64,000 nucleotides of DNA from Gammaproteobacteria bacterium (GTDB lineage: Bacteria; Pseudomonadota; Gammaproteobacteria; GCA-001735895): positions 1-64,000 of the forward strand of contig JAOTYD010000016.1 of NCBI GenBank assembly GCA_029862005.1, read 5' to 3'. The notes under the pieces are model-generated. The model saw only the letters and a program-made list of their open reading frames with translations, was not told where the DNA came from and made no database searches. Within the stretch, counting starts at the first letter, position 1. Each line of letters opens with the position of its first letter. Position numbers and translations under genes: made by a program. This document shows positions 36,296 to 46,176 of the stretch, in pieces.

Positions 36296-36907
36296 CTAAG
36301 GCGGGACAAATGCCGCGTCATTGACAATCTTGCAGAATAACATCGCCGTCATTTCGGCATCGTAGACTGCAGAATGCGCTTCACTTGAATCCCACTCGCC
36401 CCCGGCTGAATTGACGGCTCGCGCCAGTACGGTCTGACCATAGGCCAGGCCCGCAAGGGTGACGGTATCAAAGGTACTGAAGGGATGGAAGGGATTGCGC
36501 TTAATGCCGGCTCGAGCGGCTGCGGCATTGATAAACTTGAGATCGAAATGTGCGTTGTGCCCTACCAGTATGGCTTTCTTGCAGCAGTGATGCTTGATCG
36601 CTTCGCGCACCGGTTTGAAAATCTTGGGTAGCGCCTGTTTCTCTTCTACCGCGAGACGAAACGGGTGGTCGACGTCGATACCGTTTACCTCCATCGACTT
36701 GGGATCAAGATTGGCTCCTTCGAAAGGGGTTACGTGACAGGAGACGGTTTCACTGCAATAGAGTCTTCCCTGTTTATCAATATCGATAAGGACTGCGGCA
36801 ATCTGCAGTAAGGCATCGGTTAGCTCGTTAAAGCCCCCGGTTTCGACATCGACGACGACCGGAAGATAACCTCGAAAACGCTGCGATAAGCGCGTCGTTT
36901 CAGTCAT
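36296..36907 (-). CDS. rnt: Ribonuclease T
   Basis: RNase T trims tRNA and other RNA 3' ends. The 203-aa DEDDh exonuclease shows [11 protein letters not shown] (Asp, Glu), [14 protein letters not shown] (Asp) and [13 protein letters not shown] (Asp) with the His in [10 protein letters not shown]. The aromatic and GIK segments of the family are present. ATG 36907 overlaps the pyrC end by 8 bp; an in-frame TTG (36916) is less likely. Coupled to pyrC. Confidence 0.94.
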   Translation of the reverse strand: MTETTRLSQRFRGYLPVVVDVETGGFNELTDALLQIAAVLIDIDKQGRLYCSETVSCHVTPFEGANLDPKSMEVNGIDVDHPFRLAVEEKQALPKIFKPVREAIKHHCCKKAILVGHNAHFDLKFINAAAARAGIKRNPFHPFSTFDTVTLAGLAYGQTVLARAVNSAGGEWDSSEAHSAVYDAEMTAMLFCKIVNDAAFVPP

Positions 36908-37940
36908 TATCAGCAATTTTCCAGTGCAGCGTCTGTCCCGCCTTGAACGGTACCAGGCTTGAGTCAGGGTAGGGCAGAGAGTCCGGTATTTTCCACGCGC
37001 TGCGGTTGAGGGTGATCGATCCCTGGTTCAGTGGAAGTCCGTAAAAGCCAGCCCCGTTGCGGCTCATGAAAGCTTCGAAATGGGTAAAGTCGTCGACCTG
37101 ATCAAAGGCCTCGGCGTAGAACTCAAGCGCGCTAAACGCAGAGTAAATACCGGCACAACCACAATCGGATTCTTTCGAACTTTTACTGTGCGGGGCACTG
37201 TCGGTACCGGCAAAAAATCGGCTTTCACCGCCTGACGCGACCTCGAGTAGTGATTGCCGATGCTGTTCGCGCTTGGCGACCGGCAGGCAATAATGATGCG
37301 GTCTGATACCGCCTGCAAAAATCGCGTTACGGTTTATCAGTAAATGATGCGGGGTTATCGTGGCTGCCAGGTTGGCATCGCAGGCGCGCACAAAATCGAT
37401 CGCCTCGCGCGTAGTGATATGTTCAAACACGATTTTCAGTTCGGGAAAGTCTTTACGAATTTTTGCGAGACTCTCGTCGATGAATACTTTTTCGCGATCA
37501 AAGACATCGACCGTCGGTGCAGTAGCCTCTCCATGTACCTGCAGTACCAGGCCGTGCATTTGCATTGCCTCGAACACACGATCAAGTTTCGCCAGGTCGG
37601 TAACTCCGGCCTCCGAGTTGGTGGTCGCACCTGCCGGGTAAAGCTTGGCGCCATAGATATATTCCGATTGACTTGCCTCCCTGATATCTTCAACCAGCGT
37701 ATTGTCAGTCAGGTACAGCGTCATCAATGGTGTAAAGCCGCTTTGTGCCGGTAGTGCCGCCAGAATCCGTTCGCGGTAAGCCATTGCCTCGGTACAAGTC
37801 CGCACCGGCGGGCTCAGGTTCGGCATGATGATTGCGCGTCCGAACTGTCGTGCCGTATCGTTGACAACGGCTTCCATGTATGGCGTGTCGCGCAGGTGCA
37901 GATGCCAGTCATCGGGAGCGATGATGGTGAGTTTATTCAT
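36900..37940 (-). CDS. pyrC: Dihydroorotase
   Basis: PyrC cyclises carbamoyl-aspartate in pyrimidine synthesis. The 346-aa class II enzyme has the metal site DDWHLHLRD (HxH), [12 protein letters not shown] with the carboxylated Lys, [16 protein letters not shown] and [10 protein letters not shown]. It starts at ATG 37940 and faces away from aceE across a 114-bp gap. Confidence 0.96.
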   Translation of the reverse strand: MNKLTIIAPDDWHLHLRDTPYMEAVVNDTARQFGRAIIMPNLSPPVRTCTEAMAYRERILAALPAQSGFTPLMTLYLTDNTLVEDIREASQSEYIYGAKLYPAGATTNSEAGVTDLAKLDRVFEAMQMHGLVLQVHGEATAPTVDVFDREKVFIDESLAKIRKDFPELKIVFEHITTREAIDFVRACDANLAATITPHHLLINRNAIFAGGIRPHHYCLPVAKREQHRQSLLEVASGGESRFFAGTDSAPHSKSSKESDCGCAGIYSAFSALEFYAEAFDQVDDFTHFEAFMSRNGAGFYGLPLNQGSITLNRSAWKIPDSLPYPDSSLVPFKAGQTLHWKIADND

Positions 37941-38019
37941 CGATTTCTGAGCCTAGATTTAGAATACGAATGTTGGAATTAGATATGATAATAACATCTG
38001 GACGCGGAATAATATGCTG

Positions 38020-38025
38020 TATAAT
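38020..38025 (+). promoter_or_regulatory. Possible -10 element of the pyruvate dehydrogenase operon
   Basis: An exact TATAAT lies 29 bp before the aceE GTG, which would leave a leader of only about 22 nt. No good -35 hexamer is seen (CTGGAC at 37998 is weak), so an activator may be needed. The assignment rests on the -10 alone. Confidence 0.35.
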
Positions 38026-38054
38026 CCCGCCAGAATAAAACAAAGGCAATACAC

Positions 38055-40712
38055 GTGGCAGACCAGACCGATATTGATCCTGAGGAGACCCAGGAATGGA
38101 TAGAATCGCTTGACTCGGTGCTCGAGCGCGAGGGTCCGGAGCGGGCCCATTTTCTGCTCGAGCGACTCATCGATAAAACTCGGCGTTCGGGTGCCTATCT
38201 CCCTTTCTCCGCCAATACGGCATACGTCAACACGATTCCGGTTGCGCAGCAGCGCCCGATTCCCGGCGACCAGGCGATCGAGCACAGCATACGCTCGGTC
38301 ATCCGCTGGAATGCCGCGGCGATGGTCGTGCATGCCAATCGCAAGTCCAGCGAACTGGGTGGACATATTGCCAGTTTTGCATCGGCTGCGACGCTTTACG
38401 ACGTTGGATTCATGCACTTTTTTCGTGCGCCCAACGAAGAGCACAAGGGCGACCTGGTTTTTTTCCAGGGGCACTCGGCACCGGGCGTCTACGCGCGCGC
38501 ATTCCTCGAAGGACGTATCAGCGAAGATCAACTGAAAGCATTTCGACAGGAAGCGCTGGATCAAAATGGTCTCTCGTCTTACCCGCACCCGTGGTTGATG
38601 CCGGATTTCTGGCAATTTCCGACCGTATCGATGGGGCTCGGCCCGATCATGGCGATCTACCAGGCACGCTTCATGAAATACCTTGAAAATCGCGATATTC
38701 AACCGCAACACGATCGCAAGGTCTGGGCCTTTATGGGTGACGGTGAAATGGACGAGCCGGAGTCTCTGGGTGCGATTTCGCTGGCCAGCCGCGAGAACCT
38801 GGACAACCTGATTTTCGTTATCAACTGTAACCTGCAGCGACTCGACGGACCGGTGCGTGGTAACGGGAAAATTATCCAGGAACTGGAAGCTGTTTTCCGC
38901 GGAGCAGGATGGAACGTCTTGAAAGTGGTCTGGGGATCTTACTGGGACCATTTGCTTGCCAAAGACAAGGATGGTGTATTGCAGCGACTCATGGAGGAAA
39001 CTATCGATGGTGAGTATCAGGCTTGTAAGGCGAAAGGTGGTGCTTATACGCGTGAACATTTTTTCGGTAAATACCCCGAAACACGTGACATGGTCGCCGA
39101 AATGTCCGACGAAGATATCTGGCGCCTTAACCGCGGCGGTCACGATCCGCACAAGGTTTACGCAGCCTATGCCGAGGCGGTTGAATCTACCGGCAGGCCG
39201 ACGGTAATTCTGGCCAAGACGGTTAAGGGTTACGGCATGGGAGAATCGGGCGAGGGGCAGAATATCACCCATTCACAAAAGAAAATGGGTGAGGAATCGC
39301 TCAAGGCTTTTCGTGATCGTTTCAATATTCCGATCAGCGATGAGGATATTGCGGAAACGCCGTTTTACAAGTTTCCCGAGGACAGCGTGGAAATGGAGTA
39401 CATGCGCAATAGTCGCGAGAAACTCGGTGGATATATGCCGGTGCGCAGCGATACCGCAGATCCGCTGGTTATCCCCGGGCTGGAGATTTTCGATGCGTTG
39501 TTAAAAGACAGTGGGGAACGCGAGTTCTCAACCACGATGGCCTTCGTGCGCATATTGTCGACTTTGGCGCGCGACAAGAAAATCGGCAACAATATCGTTC
39601 CGATTGTTCCGGACGAGGCCCGGACCTTCGGTATGGAAGGCATGTTTCGTCAACTCGGAATCTACTCGTTTAAAGGTCAGCTGTACGAACCTATGGACTC
39701 GGACCAGGTGATGTACTACCGCGAGGATATCAAGGGACAGATTCTCGAGGAGGGCATCAACGAGGCGGGTGCGATGTCTTCCTGGATTGCCGCAGGCTCG
39801 GCCTACAGTGCACATGGTGTCAGCATGATTCCGTTCTATATCTACTACTCGATGTTTGGCTTCCAACGTATCGGTGACCTGGCATGGGCAGCCGGCGATA
39901 TGCAGGTACGTGGGTTCCTGATGGGTGGAACAGCGGGTCGCACCACACTCGCTGGCGAGGGCCTACAGCACCAGGACGGTCATAGCCTGGTTGTCGCCGG
40001 GACGATTCCAAACTGCGTATCCTACGATCCGACTTTCGCCTACGAGCTTGCGGTCATAATCCACGACGGGATGAAACGCATGTATCAGCTGAAGGAAAAT
40101 GTCTTCTATTACATTTCGGTCATGAACGAGAATTATCTGCATCCGGCGATGCCCAAGGATTCGGAAGAGGGCATTATCAAGGGTCTCTATTGCCTTGAAG
40201 AGGGTGAACAGCGAGGTCTCAAGGTGCAATTAATGGGATCAGGCACGATCTTGCGCGAAGTCATCGCTGCTGCTGAACTCCTGAAAAAAGATTTCAAGAT
40301 TAATGCCGACGTCTGGAGTGTCACCAGCGTTAACGAACTCGCTCGCGAGGCCAAGAGCTGCGCGCGCTGGAACAAACTGCATCCAACCAAAAAGGCGCGT
40401 CAAAGTTATCTTGAAACCCAGATGCGGGGGCGCAAGGGGCCGGTTATCATCTCGACCGATTATATTCGTGCCTATGCCGAACAGATACGTGAATTTGTCT
40501 GGTCACGATTCGTCAGTCTCGGTACCGATGGCTTCGGTCGCAGTGATACCCGTGAGAACCTGCGCATCTTCTTTGAAGTTAATCGCTACTACATCGTGGT
40601 CGCTGCATTGAAGGCCTTGAGCGACGACGGCGACATTGAAAGCAAGGTCGTGCAGCAGGCGATCAAGAAGTACGGCATAGACCCTGAAAAACCTAATCCG
40701 GTGACGGTTTAG
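38055..40712 (+). CDS. aceE: Pyruvate dehydrogenase E1 component (homodimeric type)
   Basis: The E1 subunit decarboxylates pyruvate with thiamine diphosphate and acetylates the E2 lipoyl group. The 885-aa protein is full length: FSANTAYVNTIPVAQQRPIP, the ThDP motif GDGEMDEPESLGAISLASRE with NLIFVINCNLQRLDGPVRGN, KTVKGYGMGESGEGQN, and the C-terminal half (GMEGMFRQLGIYS, AAGSAYSAHGVSMIPFYIYY). GTG start with a weak AAGGCA site. First gene of aceE-aceF-lpdA. Confidence 0.97.
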   Translation: MADQTDIDPEETQEWIESLDSVLEREGPERAHFLLERLIDKTRRSGAYLPFSANTAYVNTIPVAQQRPIPGDQAIEHSIRSVIRWNAAAMVVHANRKSSELGGHIASFASAATLYDVGFMHFFRAPNEEHKGDLVFFQGHSAPGVYARAFLEGRISEDQLKAFRQEALDQNGLSSYPHPWLMPDFWQFPTVSMGLGPIMAIYQARFMKYLENRDIQPQHDRKVWAFMGDGEMDEPESLGAISLASRENLDNLIFVINCNLQRLDGPVRGNGKIIQELEAVFRGAGWNVLKVVWGSYWDHLLAKDKDGVLQRLMEETIDGEYQACKAKGGAYTREHFFGKYPETRDMVAEMSDEDIWRLNRGGHDPHKVYAAYAEAVESTGRPTVILAKTVKGYGMGESGEGQNITHSQKKMGEESLKAFRDRFNIPISDEDIAETPFYKFPEDSVEMEYMRNSREKLGGYMPVRSDTADPLVIPGLEIFDALLKDSGEREFSTTMAFVRILSTLARDKKIGNNIVPIVPDEARTFGMEGMFRQLGIYSFKGQLYEPMDSDQVMYYREDIKGQILEEGINEAGAMSSWIAAGSAYSAHGVSMIPFYIYYSMFGFQRIGDLAWAAGDMQVRGFLMGGTAGRTTLAGEGLQHQDGHSLVVAGTIPNCVSYDPTFAYELAVIIHDGMKRMYQLKENVFYYISVMNENYLHPAMPKDSEEGIIKGLYCLEEGEQRGLKVQLMGSGTILREVIAAAELLKKDFKINADVWSVTSVNELAREAKSCARWNKLHPTKKARQSYLETQMRGRKGPVIISTDYIRAYAEQIREFVWSRFVSLGTDGFGRSDTRENLRIFFEVNRYYIVVAALKALSDDGDIESKVVQQAIKKYGIDPEKPNPVTV

Positions 40713-40734
40713 GCCGGCCAGCAGGAGCATTCAA

Positions 40735-42099
40735 GTGGCAGAGAATAAAACGATAACGCTTCCCGACGTCGGTGACTTTCAGGATATCGAGATTATAGAA
40801 ATACTCGTTGCCGCTGGAGACGAAGTCGAAGCCGAACAGTCAATCATCGTACTGGAATCAGACAAGGCGACAATGGAGATACCGACTCCTTACGATGGCA
40901 CCATCGAATCGATACTGGTTAGCGTCGGAGACCGACTTAACGAGGGCGATAAAATTGCAACACTGAGCGCGAGTGATGGTGCCACAGAAGCGCAAGCAGC
41001 TGAGAGTGCACCAGCGTCGGTCAAGGATTCAGCACCGGCTACAGCAGCTGTGCCGGATTCCGCGCCCGTGCCGGAGGTTCGTGACGCCGCGCCGTCGACG
41101 CCCGACCCCAGTTTCGCAAAAGCCGAAGCCAGCCCCGGAAAAACGATGCGACCACACCCGGGAACGGGAGTCGACCAGGCAGATAGCTCGCGCAACACGA
41201 TGATACATGCCAGTCCGTCAATTCGCAGGTACGCGCGTGAACTGGGAGTTAACCTGGAACAGGTCATTGCCAGCGGTGCCAAGGGCCGTATCGTCAAGGC
41301 CGACGTCAAGGCTTTCGTTAAATCAGCCATGACCGGTAGTGCTGCTCCGGGCGCAACCGGCATCAGTGTCGGCAGCATCCCCGAAGTCGATCATTCCAAG
41401 TTTGGTGAAATCGAGACGGTTGCGCTGAGCCGGATCCAGAAGATCTCGGGCGCACATCTGCATCGCAGCTGGGTTAACGTCCCCCACGTTACCCAGTTCG
41501 ATGACGCTGATATCACCGAGCTCGAAGCCTTCCGCAAGTCACTCGCGAAAGAGGCGGAAAAGAAATCCGTGCGCCTGACGCCACTGGTCTTTTTAATGAA
41601 AGCAGTGGTCAGCGCACTACAGGAGTTTCCGACCTTTAATGCGTCGCTCGATGCACGTGGTGAAAACCTGATACTGAAAAAATATTTTCATATCGGTATT
41701 GCTGTAGATACACCCAGTGGCCTCGTGGTTCCGGTGGTCCGCGATGTCGACCAGAAAGGCCTGTTTGAACTGGCCGCTGAGCTCGGAGAAGTGTCGCTAC
41801 GCGCGCGCGACGGTAAATTGTCGCCGACGGATATGCAGGGGGGCTGTTTCACGATCTCGAGCCTGGGCGGAATCGGTGGAACTTATTTTACGCCCATCGT
41901 CAATGCGCCCGAAGTCGCCATACTCGGCGTTTCGCGATCAAAAATGCAACCGGTTTACCTTGACGGCGAGTTTGAGCCGCGTCTAATCTTGCCGCTTGGC
42001 CTGTCTTATGATCATCGGGTTATCGATGGCGCCCAGGCAGCGCGTTTTACCACTTTCCTGAGCCAGGTGATCTCGGACATCAGAAGGATACTTTTATAA
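40735..42099 (+). CDS. aceF: Dihydrolipoyllysine acetyltransferase (E2)
   Basis: E2 passes the acetyl group to CoA. The 454-aa protein has one lipoyl domain (lipoyl Lys in ESDKATMEIPTPY), an Ala/Pro-rich swinging linker (about residues 85-145), a peripheral-subunit-binding domain (SIRRYARELGVNLEQVIASG) and a catalytic core ending LSYDHRVIDGAQAARF with the active-site His. E. coli has three lipoyl domains; one is common elsewhere. GTG 40735 follows CAGGAGC. Confidence 0.96.
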   Translation: MAENKTITLPDVGDFQDIEIIEILVAAGDEVEAEQSIIVLESDKATMEIPTPYDGTIESILVSVGDRLNEGDKIATLSASDGATEAQAAESAPASVKDSAPATAAVPDSAPVPEVRDAAPSTPDPSFAKAEASPGKTMRPHPGTGVDQADSSRNTMIHASPSIRRYARELGVNLEQVIASGAKGRIVKADVKAFVKSAMTGSAAPGATGISVGSIPEVDHSKFGEIETVALSRIQKISGAHLHRSWVNVPHVTQFDDADITELEAFRKSLAKEAEKKSVRLTPLVFLMKAVVSALQEFPTFNASLDARGENLILKKYFHIGIAVDTPSGLVVPVVRDVDQKGLFELAAELGEVSLRARDGKLSPTDMQGGCFTISSLGGIGGTYFTPIVNAPEVAILGVSRSKMQPVYLDGEFEPRLILPLGLSYDHRVIDGAQAARFTTFLSQVISDIRRILL

Positions 42100-42101
42100 T
42101 C

Positions 42102-43856
42102 ATGAGCGAAAAAGAGCTATTACTGCCGGATATCGGTGATTTTGAAAACGTCGAAGTTATCGAGATGCACGTTGCGGTGGGGGACACGGTCAAGATTGAA
42201 GATCCCCTGCTAACCCTCGAATCGGACAAGGCGACGATGGATATCCCGTCTCCTTTTGCCGGGACCATAAAACAGTTGAACGTCGCGGTCGGGGATAAAA
42301 TTTCCGAGGGCGGTAAACTCGGCCTGATTGAAACCTCTGCCGCGGCTTCCGGGTCGAAGCTTGATGCAAAGTCGGCGAAATCAGAAGCGGCCAAGCAACC
42401 GCCCGCGAAGGCCGAAAAGGCGGCACCTGCCGCGCCAGGTAATGCCGATATCGATGCGGAATTGGTTGTTCTGGGCGCCGGCCCGGGCGGCTATACCGCG
42501 GCTTTTCGCGCTGCCGACCTGGGCAAAAAAGTCGTTTTAATCGAGCGTTACGAATCGCTCGGTGGCGTGTGTTTGAATGTTGGCTGTATTCCGTCGAAGG
42601 CACTCTTACATACGGCACAAATCATTAACGAAGCCGACCACATGAAGGCTAACGGGGTCACTTTCGGTAAGCCCAAGATCGATCTGCCCGGAATTAACCA
42701 ATTTAAAAGCAAGGTAGTCGGGAAGCTCACGGGTGGCCTGTCGGGTCTTGCCAGGCAACGCAAGGTAACGGTAGTGCATGGCGTCGCGGAATTTATTGAC
42801 AAGAACAATATTCAGGTTGATAAAAATGGCGCAGTAACCCGTATCAAATTCGAACACTGCATTATTGCTGCGGGATCGCAGCCGACCGAGATACCGCCGT
42901 TCCCAAATGACGATCCGCGCCTGATGGATTCTACCGACGCCCTTGAATTAAACGATGTTCCAAAAAAACTGTTGATTGTCGGTGGTGGCATAATCGGACT
43001 GGAAATGGCGACTGTCTACCATGCCTTGGGTTCAGAAATTACGGTCGTAGAATTCATGGATACTCTGATTCCTGGATGTGACAAGGACCTGCTGCGAGGT
43101 TTAACCAAGATTATATCGAAACGTTACAAGGCAATTCTTCTCAACACCAAGGTTTCCGCGATCAAGGCGCAGAAGAACGGCCTCAAAGTAAGTTTCGAAG
43201 GTGACAAGGCGCCTGCACCGGCTCTATTCAACAAGGTGCTGGTAGCGGTAGGTCGTCGTCCCAACGGCAATAAAATCGGGGCCGACAAGGCGGGTGTTAA
43301 TGTCGACGAAGCGGGTTTTATTGCAGTGGACAAGCAGATGCGAACCAACGTCCCCAATATATTTGCGATTGGCGATATCGTCGGCAATCCCATGTTGGCG
43401 CACAAGGCGACGCATGAAGGCAAGGTTGCAGCGGAAGTAATCGCCGGTATGAAGTCCTATTTCGAGCCGTTGACGATTCCTTCCGTGGCCTACACCGATC
43501 CCGAGGTTGCCTGGATGGGATTGAGTGAAGCTGACGCCAAGGCGCAGGGTATCGAGTATGAAAAAGGGGCTTTTCCGTGGGCCGCAAGCGGTCGTTCGCT
43601 GGGTATCGACCGGGACGAAGGCATGACAAAAGTAATATTTGACAAGGAAAGTAAACGCATTCTCGGGGCTGGTATCGTGGGTCCAAACGCGGGTGAGTTG
43701 ATTGCCGAGACTGTGCTGGCCCTGGAGATGGGTGCCGATGCCGAGGATATCGGCCTGACGATCCATCCGCACCCGACGCTATCTGAAACTTTCAATTTTG
43801 CGGCAGAAATGGCCGAAGGCACCATTACCGACCTCTATATACCGCGCAAGAAATAG
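42102..43856 (+). CDS. lpdA: Dihydrolipoamide dehydrogenase (E3) with N-terminal lipoyl domain
   Basis: E3 reoxidises the lipoyl groups with NAD+. The 584-aa protein begins with its own lipoyl domain (LPDIGDFENVEVIEM, ESDKATMDIPSPF) and a Lys/Ala/Pro linker to about residue 118, then the flavoprotein: FAD site VVLGAGPGGYTAAFRAADLG, redox disulfide GGVCLNVGCIPSKALLH, NAD site IVGGGIIGLEMATV and catalytic HPHPTLSE. Lipoylated E3 occurs in Neisseria and some proteobacterial PDH complexes. It starts 2 bp after aceF. Confidence 0.97.
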   Translation: MSEKELLLPDIGDFENVEVIEMHVAVGDTVKIEDPLLTLESDKATMDIPSPFAGTIKQLNVAVGDKISEGGKLGLIETSAAASGSKLDAKSAKSEAAKQPPAKAEKAAPAAPGNADIDAELVVLGAGPGGYTAAFRAADLGKKVVLIERYESLGGVCLNVGCIPSKALLHTAQIINEADHMKANGVTFGKPKIDLPGINQFKSKVVGKLTGGLSGLARQRKVTVVHGVAEFIDKNNIQVDKNGAVTRIKFEHCIIAAGSQPTEIPPFPNDDPRLMDSTDALELNDVPKKLLIVGGGIIGLEMATVYHALGSEITVVEFMDTLIPGCDKDLLRGLTKIISKRYKAILLNTKVSAIKAQKNGLKVSFEGDKAPAPALFNKVLVAVGRRPNGNKIGADKAGVNVDEAGFIAVDKQMRTNVPNIFAIGDIVGNPMLAHKATHEGKVAAEVIAGMKSYFEPLTIPSVAYTDPEVAWMGLSEADAKAQGIEYEKGAFPWAASGRSLGIDRDEGMTKVIFDKESKRILGAGIVGPNAGELIAETVLALEMGADAEDIGLTIHPHPTLSETFNFAAEMAEGTITDLYIPRKK

Positions 43857-43898
43857 TCCCGATTCACTGACCGTAATTCTTCACGGAGCGGCAGCAAA

Positions 43899-44672
43899 AT
43901 GGCGGAACTTCACTTCACCTCGAACGGCAGCGGTCAACCATTAGTTGTTCTGCATGGCTTGTTTGGCTCTGGCAAGAACTGGCAAACGCACGCGCGCCAG
44001 TTCGCCAGTCGCTACCGGGTTGTAACCATTGATCTGCGCAACCATGGCGACTCCTTCCATGCCGATGAAATGAACTACCCGGTGATGGCCAACGATGTTG
44101 AGGCGTTGTTGCGTCAGCTAGATATCGACAAATGTTACATTCTGGGCCATAGCATGGGCGGTAAGGTTGCGATGGCCCTGGCCTTGCAGAACACGGATCT
44201 TTTTGCGGCCATGATTGTCGCCGACATAGCCCCGGTCGCTTATTTCCACCACTACGACGACCTGATTGATCCGATTCTGGCACTGCGTCTGGATCGACTG
44301 GAATCGCGCGCCGAGGCCGATCAGTTGCTTCGTCAAAATATTCCCGAAGACCAGCTGCGTGCATTTTTATTGCAGAATTTGATCCGTGAATCCAGTGGTT
44401 GGCGCTGGCGAGTCAACTGGCAGGTTATCCAGCGAGACATTGAATGGCTGACCGGGTTCATCGATTTACCGGCAGATGAAGTCATCGAGGTACCGACCTT
44501 ATTTCTGCGTGGCGAAAAGTCGGACTATATTGGTGACGCCGAAATCGAGGTCATCAATCGGATATTCAGCAAGCCGTCGATTACTACCATCGAGGATGCG
44601 GGTCACTGGCTGCACGCCGAAAATCCGGATGCTTTTAGCAGTGCGGTGCTCGATTTTCTGCAACTCAACTAG
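43899..44672 (+). CDS. ybfF: Alpha/beta-hydrolase fold esterase, YbfF type
   Basis: The 257-aa hydrolase has the oxyanion segment VVLHGLFGSGKNWQTHARQF, the nucleophile elbow ILGHSMGGKVAMALAL with Ser, and the His in DAGHWLHAENP. The RNHGDS loop and IADIAPV segment match the YbfF acyl-CoA esterase group. The substrate here is unknown. It follows lpdA by 42 bp and may be the last gene of the PDH transcript. Confidence 0.88.
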   Translation: MAELHFTSNGSGQPLVVLHGLFGSGKNWQTHARQFASRYRVVTIDLRNHGDSFHADEMNYPVMANDVEALLRQLDIDKCYILGHSMGGKVAMALALQNTDLFAAMIVADIAPVAYFHHYDDLIDPILALRLDRLESRAEADQLLRQNIPEDQLRAFLLQNLIRESSGWRWRVNWQVIQRDIEWLTGFIDLPADEVIEVPTLFLRGEKSDYIGDAEIEVINRIFSKPSITTIEDAGHWLHAENPDAFSSAVLDFLQLN

Positions 44673-44675
44673 TAT

Positions 44676-44702
44676 TCAAGAATAAGCGCGCCGCGCCGAT
44701 AC
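44676..44702 (+). promoter_or_regulatory. FliA (sigma-28) promoter of motY
   Basis: TCAA (44676-44679) and GCCGATAC (44695-44702) are spaced 15 bp apart, close to the flagellar consensus with T-A/C-A-A at -35. Start near 44710, about 25 nt before the motY ATG. It mirrors the promoter at 7312-7337. Confidence 0.8.
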
Positions 44703-44733
44703 ATCGACTAGTTTCGAAACTGACTGGTTGCCG

Positions 44734-45591
44734 ATGGCCCTTAGATTAATTGCGCTTTTCATTCTCCTGCCGGGCCTTTGTGCACCGGCACAGGCGCTCG
44801 AGCGTCGCTACCAGGCCTCGATGGATGTTTCCCAATGGACCCTGAGTCAGAATAGCGCGATCGGTTGCCGGATTGAGCACCAGATTCCGCGTTTTGGACG
44901 TGCTGTTTTTACCCAGGAAGCGGGTCGAGGATTGAAACTCGAGCTCGATACCTCGCATCGGTTCGCGAAAGGCATTAATGTCGAGCTGCGTTCGGAGGCT
45001 AACGCCTGGAATGCCAGTGGTACCCGTGCTGTTCTGGCTCGCTTCGAGACCAGTGGTCGAAAAGGGCTGTTCAAAATTCCCTCTACCATCGCCGAGCAAG
45101 CCTACTTCGAATTGCGCAAAGGGTACCAGCCCGGATTTCTTTTCTACGATGACCAGCCGATGATTGCGTCGCTGTCGAGCGTCAGATTCGGTGAAGTCGA
45201 GACCGAGTTTAACCAGTGTGTCGCGCGGCTATACCGGCATAACTTCAACGACGTGCGCGTCAGCAGCATTCATTTCGAGCCCGATAACGAGTTTGCCAGT
45301 ATCCGCGAAGAAGAATCCGCTTTTGTCAATATGCTGGACTACCTGAAGGTTGATAGCGCGATTTCTGAAATCGTCGTGACCGGTCATACCGACAATACGG
45401 GGTTGGCCTGTTATAACGATGGGCTGTCCGAACGTCGCGCCTGGTATGTGTACGATTTACTGATTGCTCGCGGTATAGATTCGAAGCTTCTGCGTGTGGA
45501 CTACGTCGGTGAACAAAACCCTGCGCGTAATGGCAGTAACAAGAAATCGCTGGCTGCAAACCGGCGTGTTACTGTCGAGCTGCGTCGCTAG
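44734..45591 (+). CDS. motY: Sodium-type flagellar motor protein MotY
   Basis: The 285-aa exported protein has a signal peptide of about 21 residues (MALRLIALFILLPGLCAPAQ, then Ala), a MotY N-terminal domain (YQASMDVSQWTLSQNSAIGC, then IEHQIPRFGRAVFTQEAG) and a C-terminal OmpA-like peptidoglycan domain (IVVTGHTDNTGLACYNDGLS, NRRVTVEL). MotY builds the T ring that holds PomAB stators in Vibrio. ATG 44734 is used; an in-frame TTG six bases earlier is possible. Together with the PomA/PomB-like pair it argues for a sodium-driven polar flagellum. Confidence 0.88.
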   Translation: MALRLIALFILLPGLCAPAQALERRYQASMDVSQWTLSQNSAIGCRIEHQIPRFGRAVFTQEAGRGLKLELDTSHRFAKGINVELRSEANAWNASGTRAVLARFETSGRKGLFKIPSTIAEQAYFELRKGYQPGFLFYDDQPMIASLSSVRFGEVETEFNQCVARLYRHNFNDVRVSSIHFEPDNEFASIREEESAFVNMLDYLKVDSAISEIVVTGHTDNTGLACYNDGLSERRAWYVYDLLIARGIDSKLLRVDYVGEQNPARNGSNKKSLAANRRVTVELRR

Positions 45592-45600
45592 CAGACTCCG

Positions 45601-46176
45601 CTACTCGGTTTTTTCTCCACGATTCAAGCGCGAGTATTTCGAGTTCCAGTAGACTTCGCCGCTACCATCGCTATGCGCCTGAGCCCTGCTGATAATAAAA
45701 AGCAGGTCCGATAAACGATTGATATAGCGACAGGTGATCGGGTTAATTTCTTTCTGGTCATTTAAACCCACCAGCGCCCGTTCGACGCGTCGGCACACGG
45801 TTCTCGCTAGATGCAGGCAGGCGATCGCCTGTGAACCACCCGGTAAAATAAACTCTTTTAGCTCGCTCAGCTCGGCATTGAATTCATCGGCACTGGTTTC
45901 GAGACCCGCGACATAGTCATCTGTTATTAGCTGTTTGCCGGGCTGGCACAGTTCGGCCCCGATATCGAACAGGTCATGCTGCACGGCGAACAGCACCTGC
46001 TGTGCTGGCCCATCATCGAGCAGGCTCAGTGCAAGACCAATACAGGCATTGAGTTCATCGACCTCGCCCATGCAATGCACGCGGGGATCGTTTTTCGCGA
46101 GCCTACTGCCATCCGCCAGCCCGGTCGTCCCCTGATCCCCGGTGCGGGTATATACTTTTGTCAGTCTATTACCCAT
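45601..46176 (-). CDS. Cob(I)alamin adenosyltransferase, PduO type
   Basis: The 191-aa enzyme adenosylates corrinoids to make coenzyme B12. It has the PduO N-terminal ATP site YTRTGDQGTTGLADGSRLAK, the GEVDELNACIGLAL helix, ILPGGSQAIACLHLARTVCR and ITCRYINRLSDLLFIISRA. Its ATG shares one base with the receptor stop (TAATG), so it is coupled to the outer-membrane transporter and under the same cobalamin riboswitch. Confidence 0.95.
   Translation of the reverse strand: MGNRLTKVYTRTGDQGTTGLADGSRLAKNDPRVHCMGEVDELNACIGLALSLLDDGPAQQVLFAVQHDLFDIGAELCQPGKQLITDDYVAGLETSADEFNAELSELKEFILPGGSQAIACLHLARTVCRRVERALVGLNDQKEINPITCRYINRLSDLLFIISRAQAHSDGSGEVYWNSKYSRLNRGEKTE

Noticed and set aside
37959-39272. 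437-codon open frame on the minus strand opposite aceE
   Set aside because: It is an antisense shadow of a highly conserved gene; its product is Arg/His-rich without domain features, and the frame has no ribosome site.
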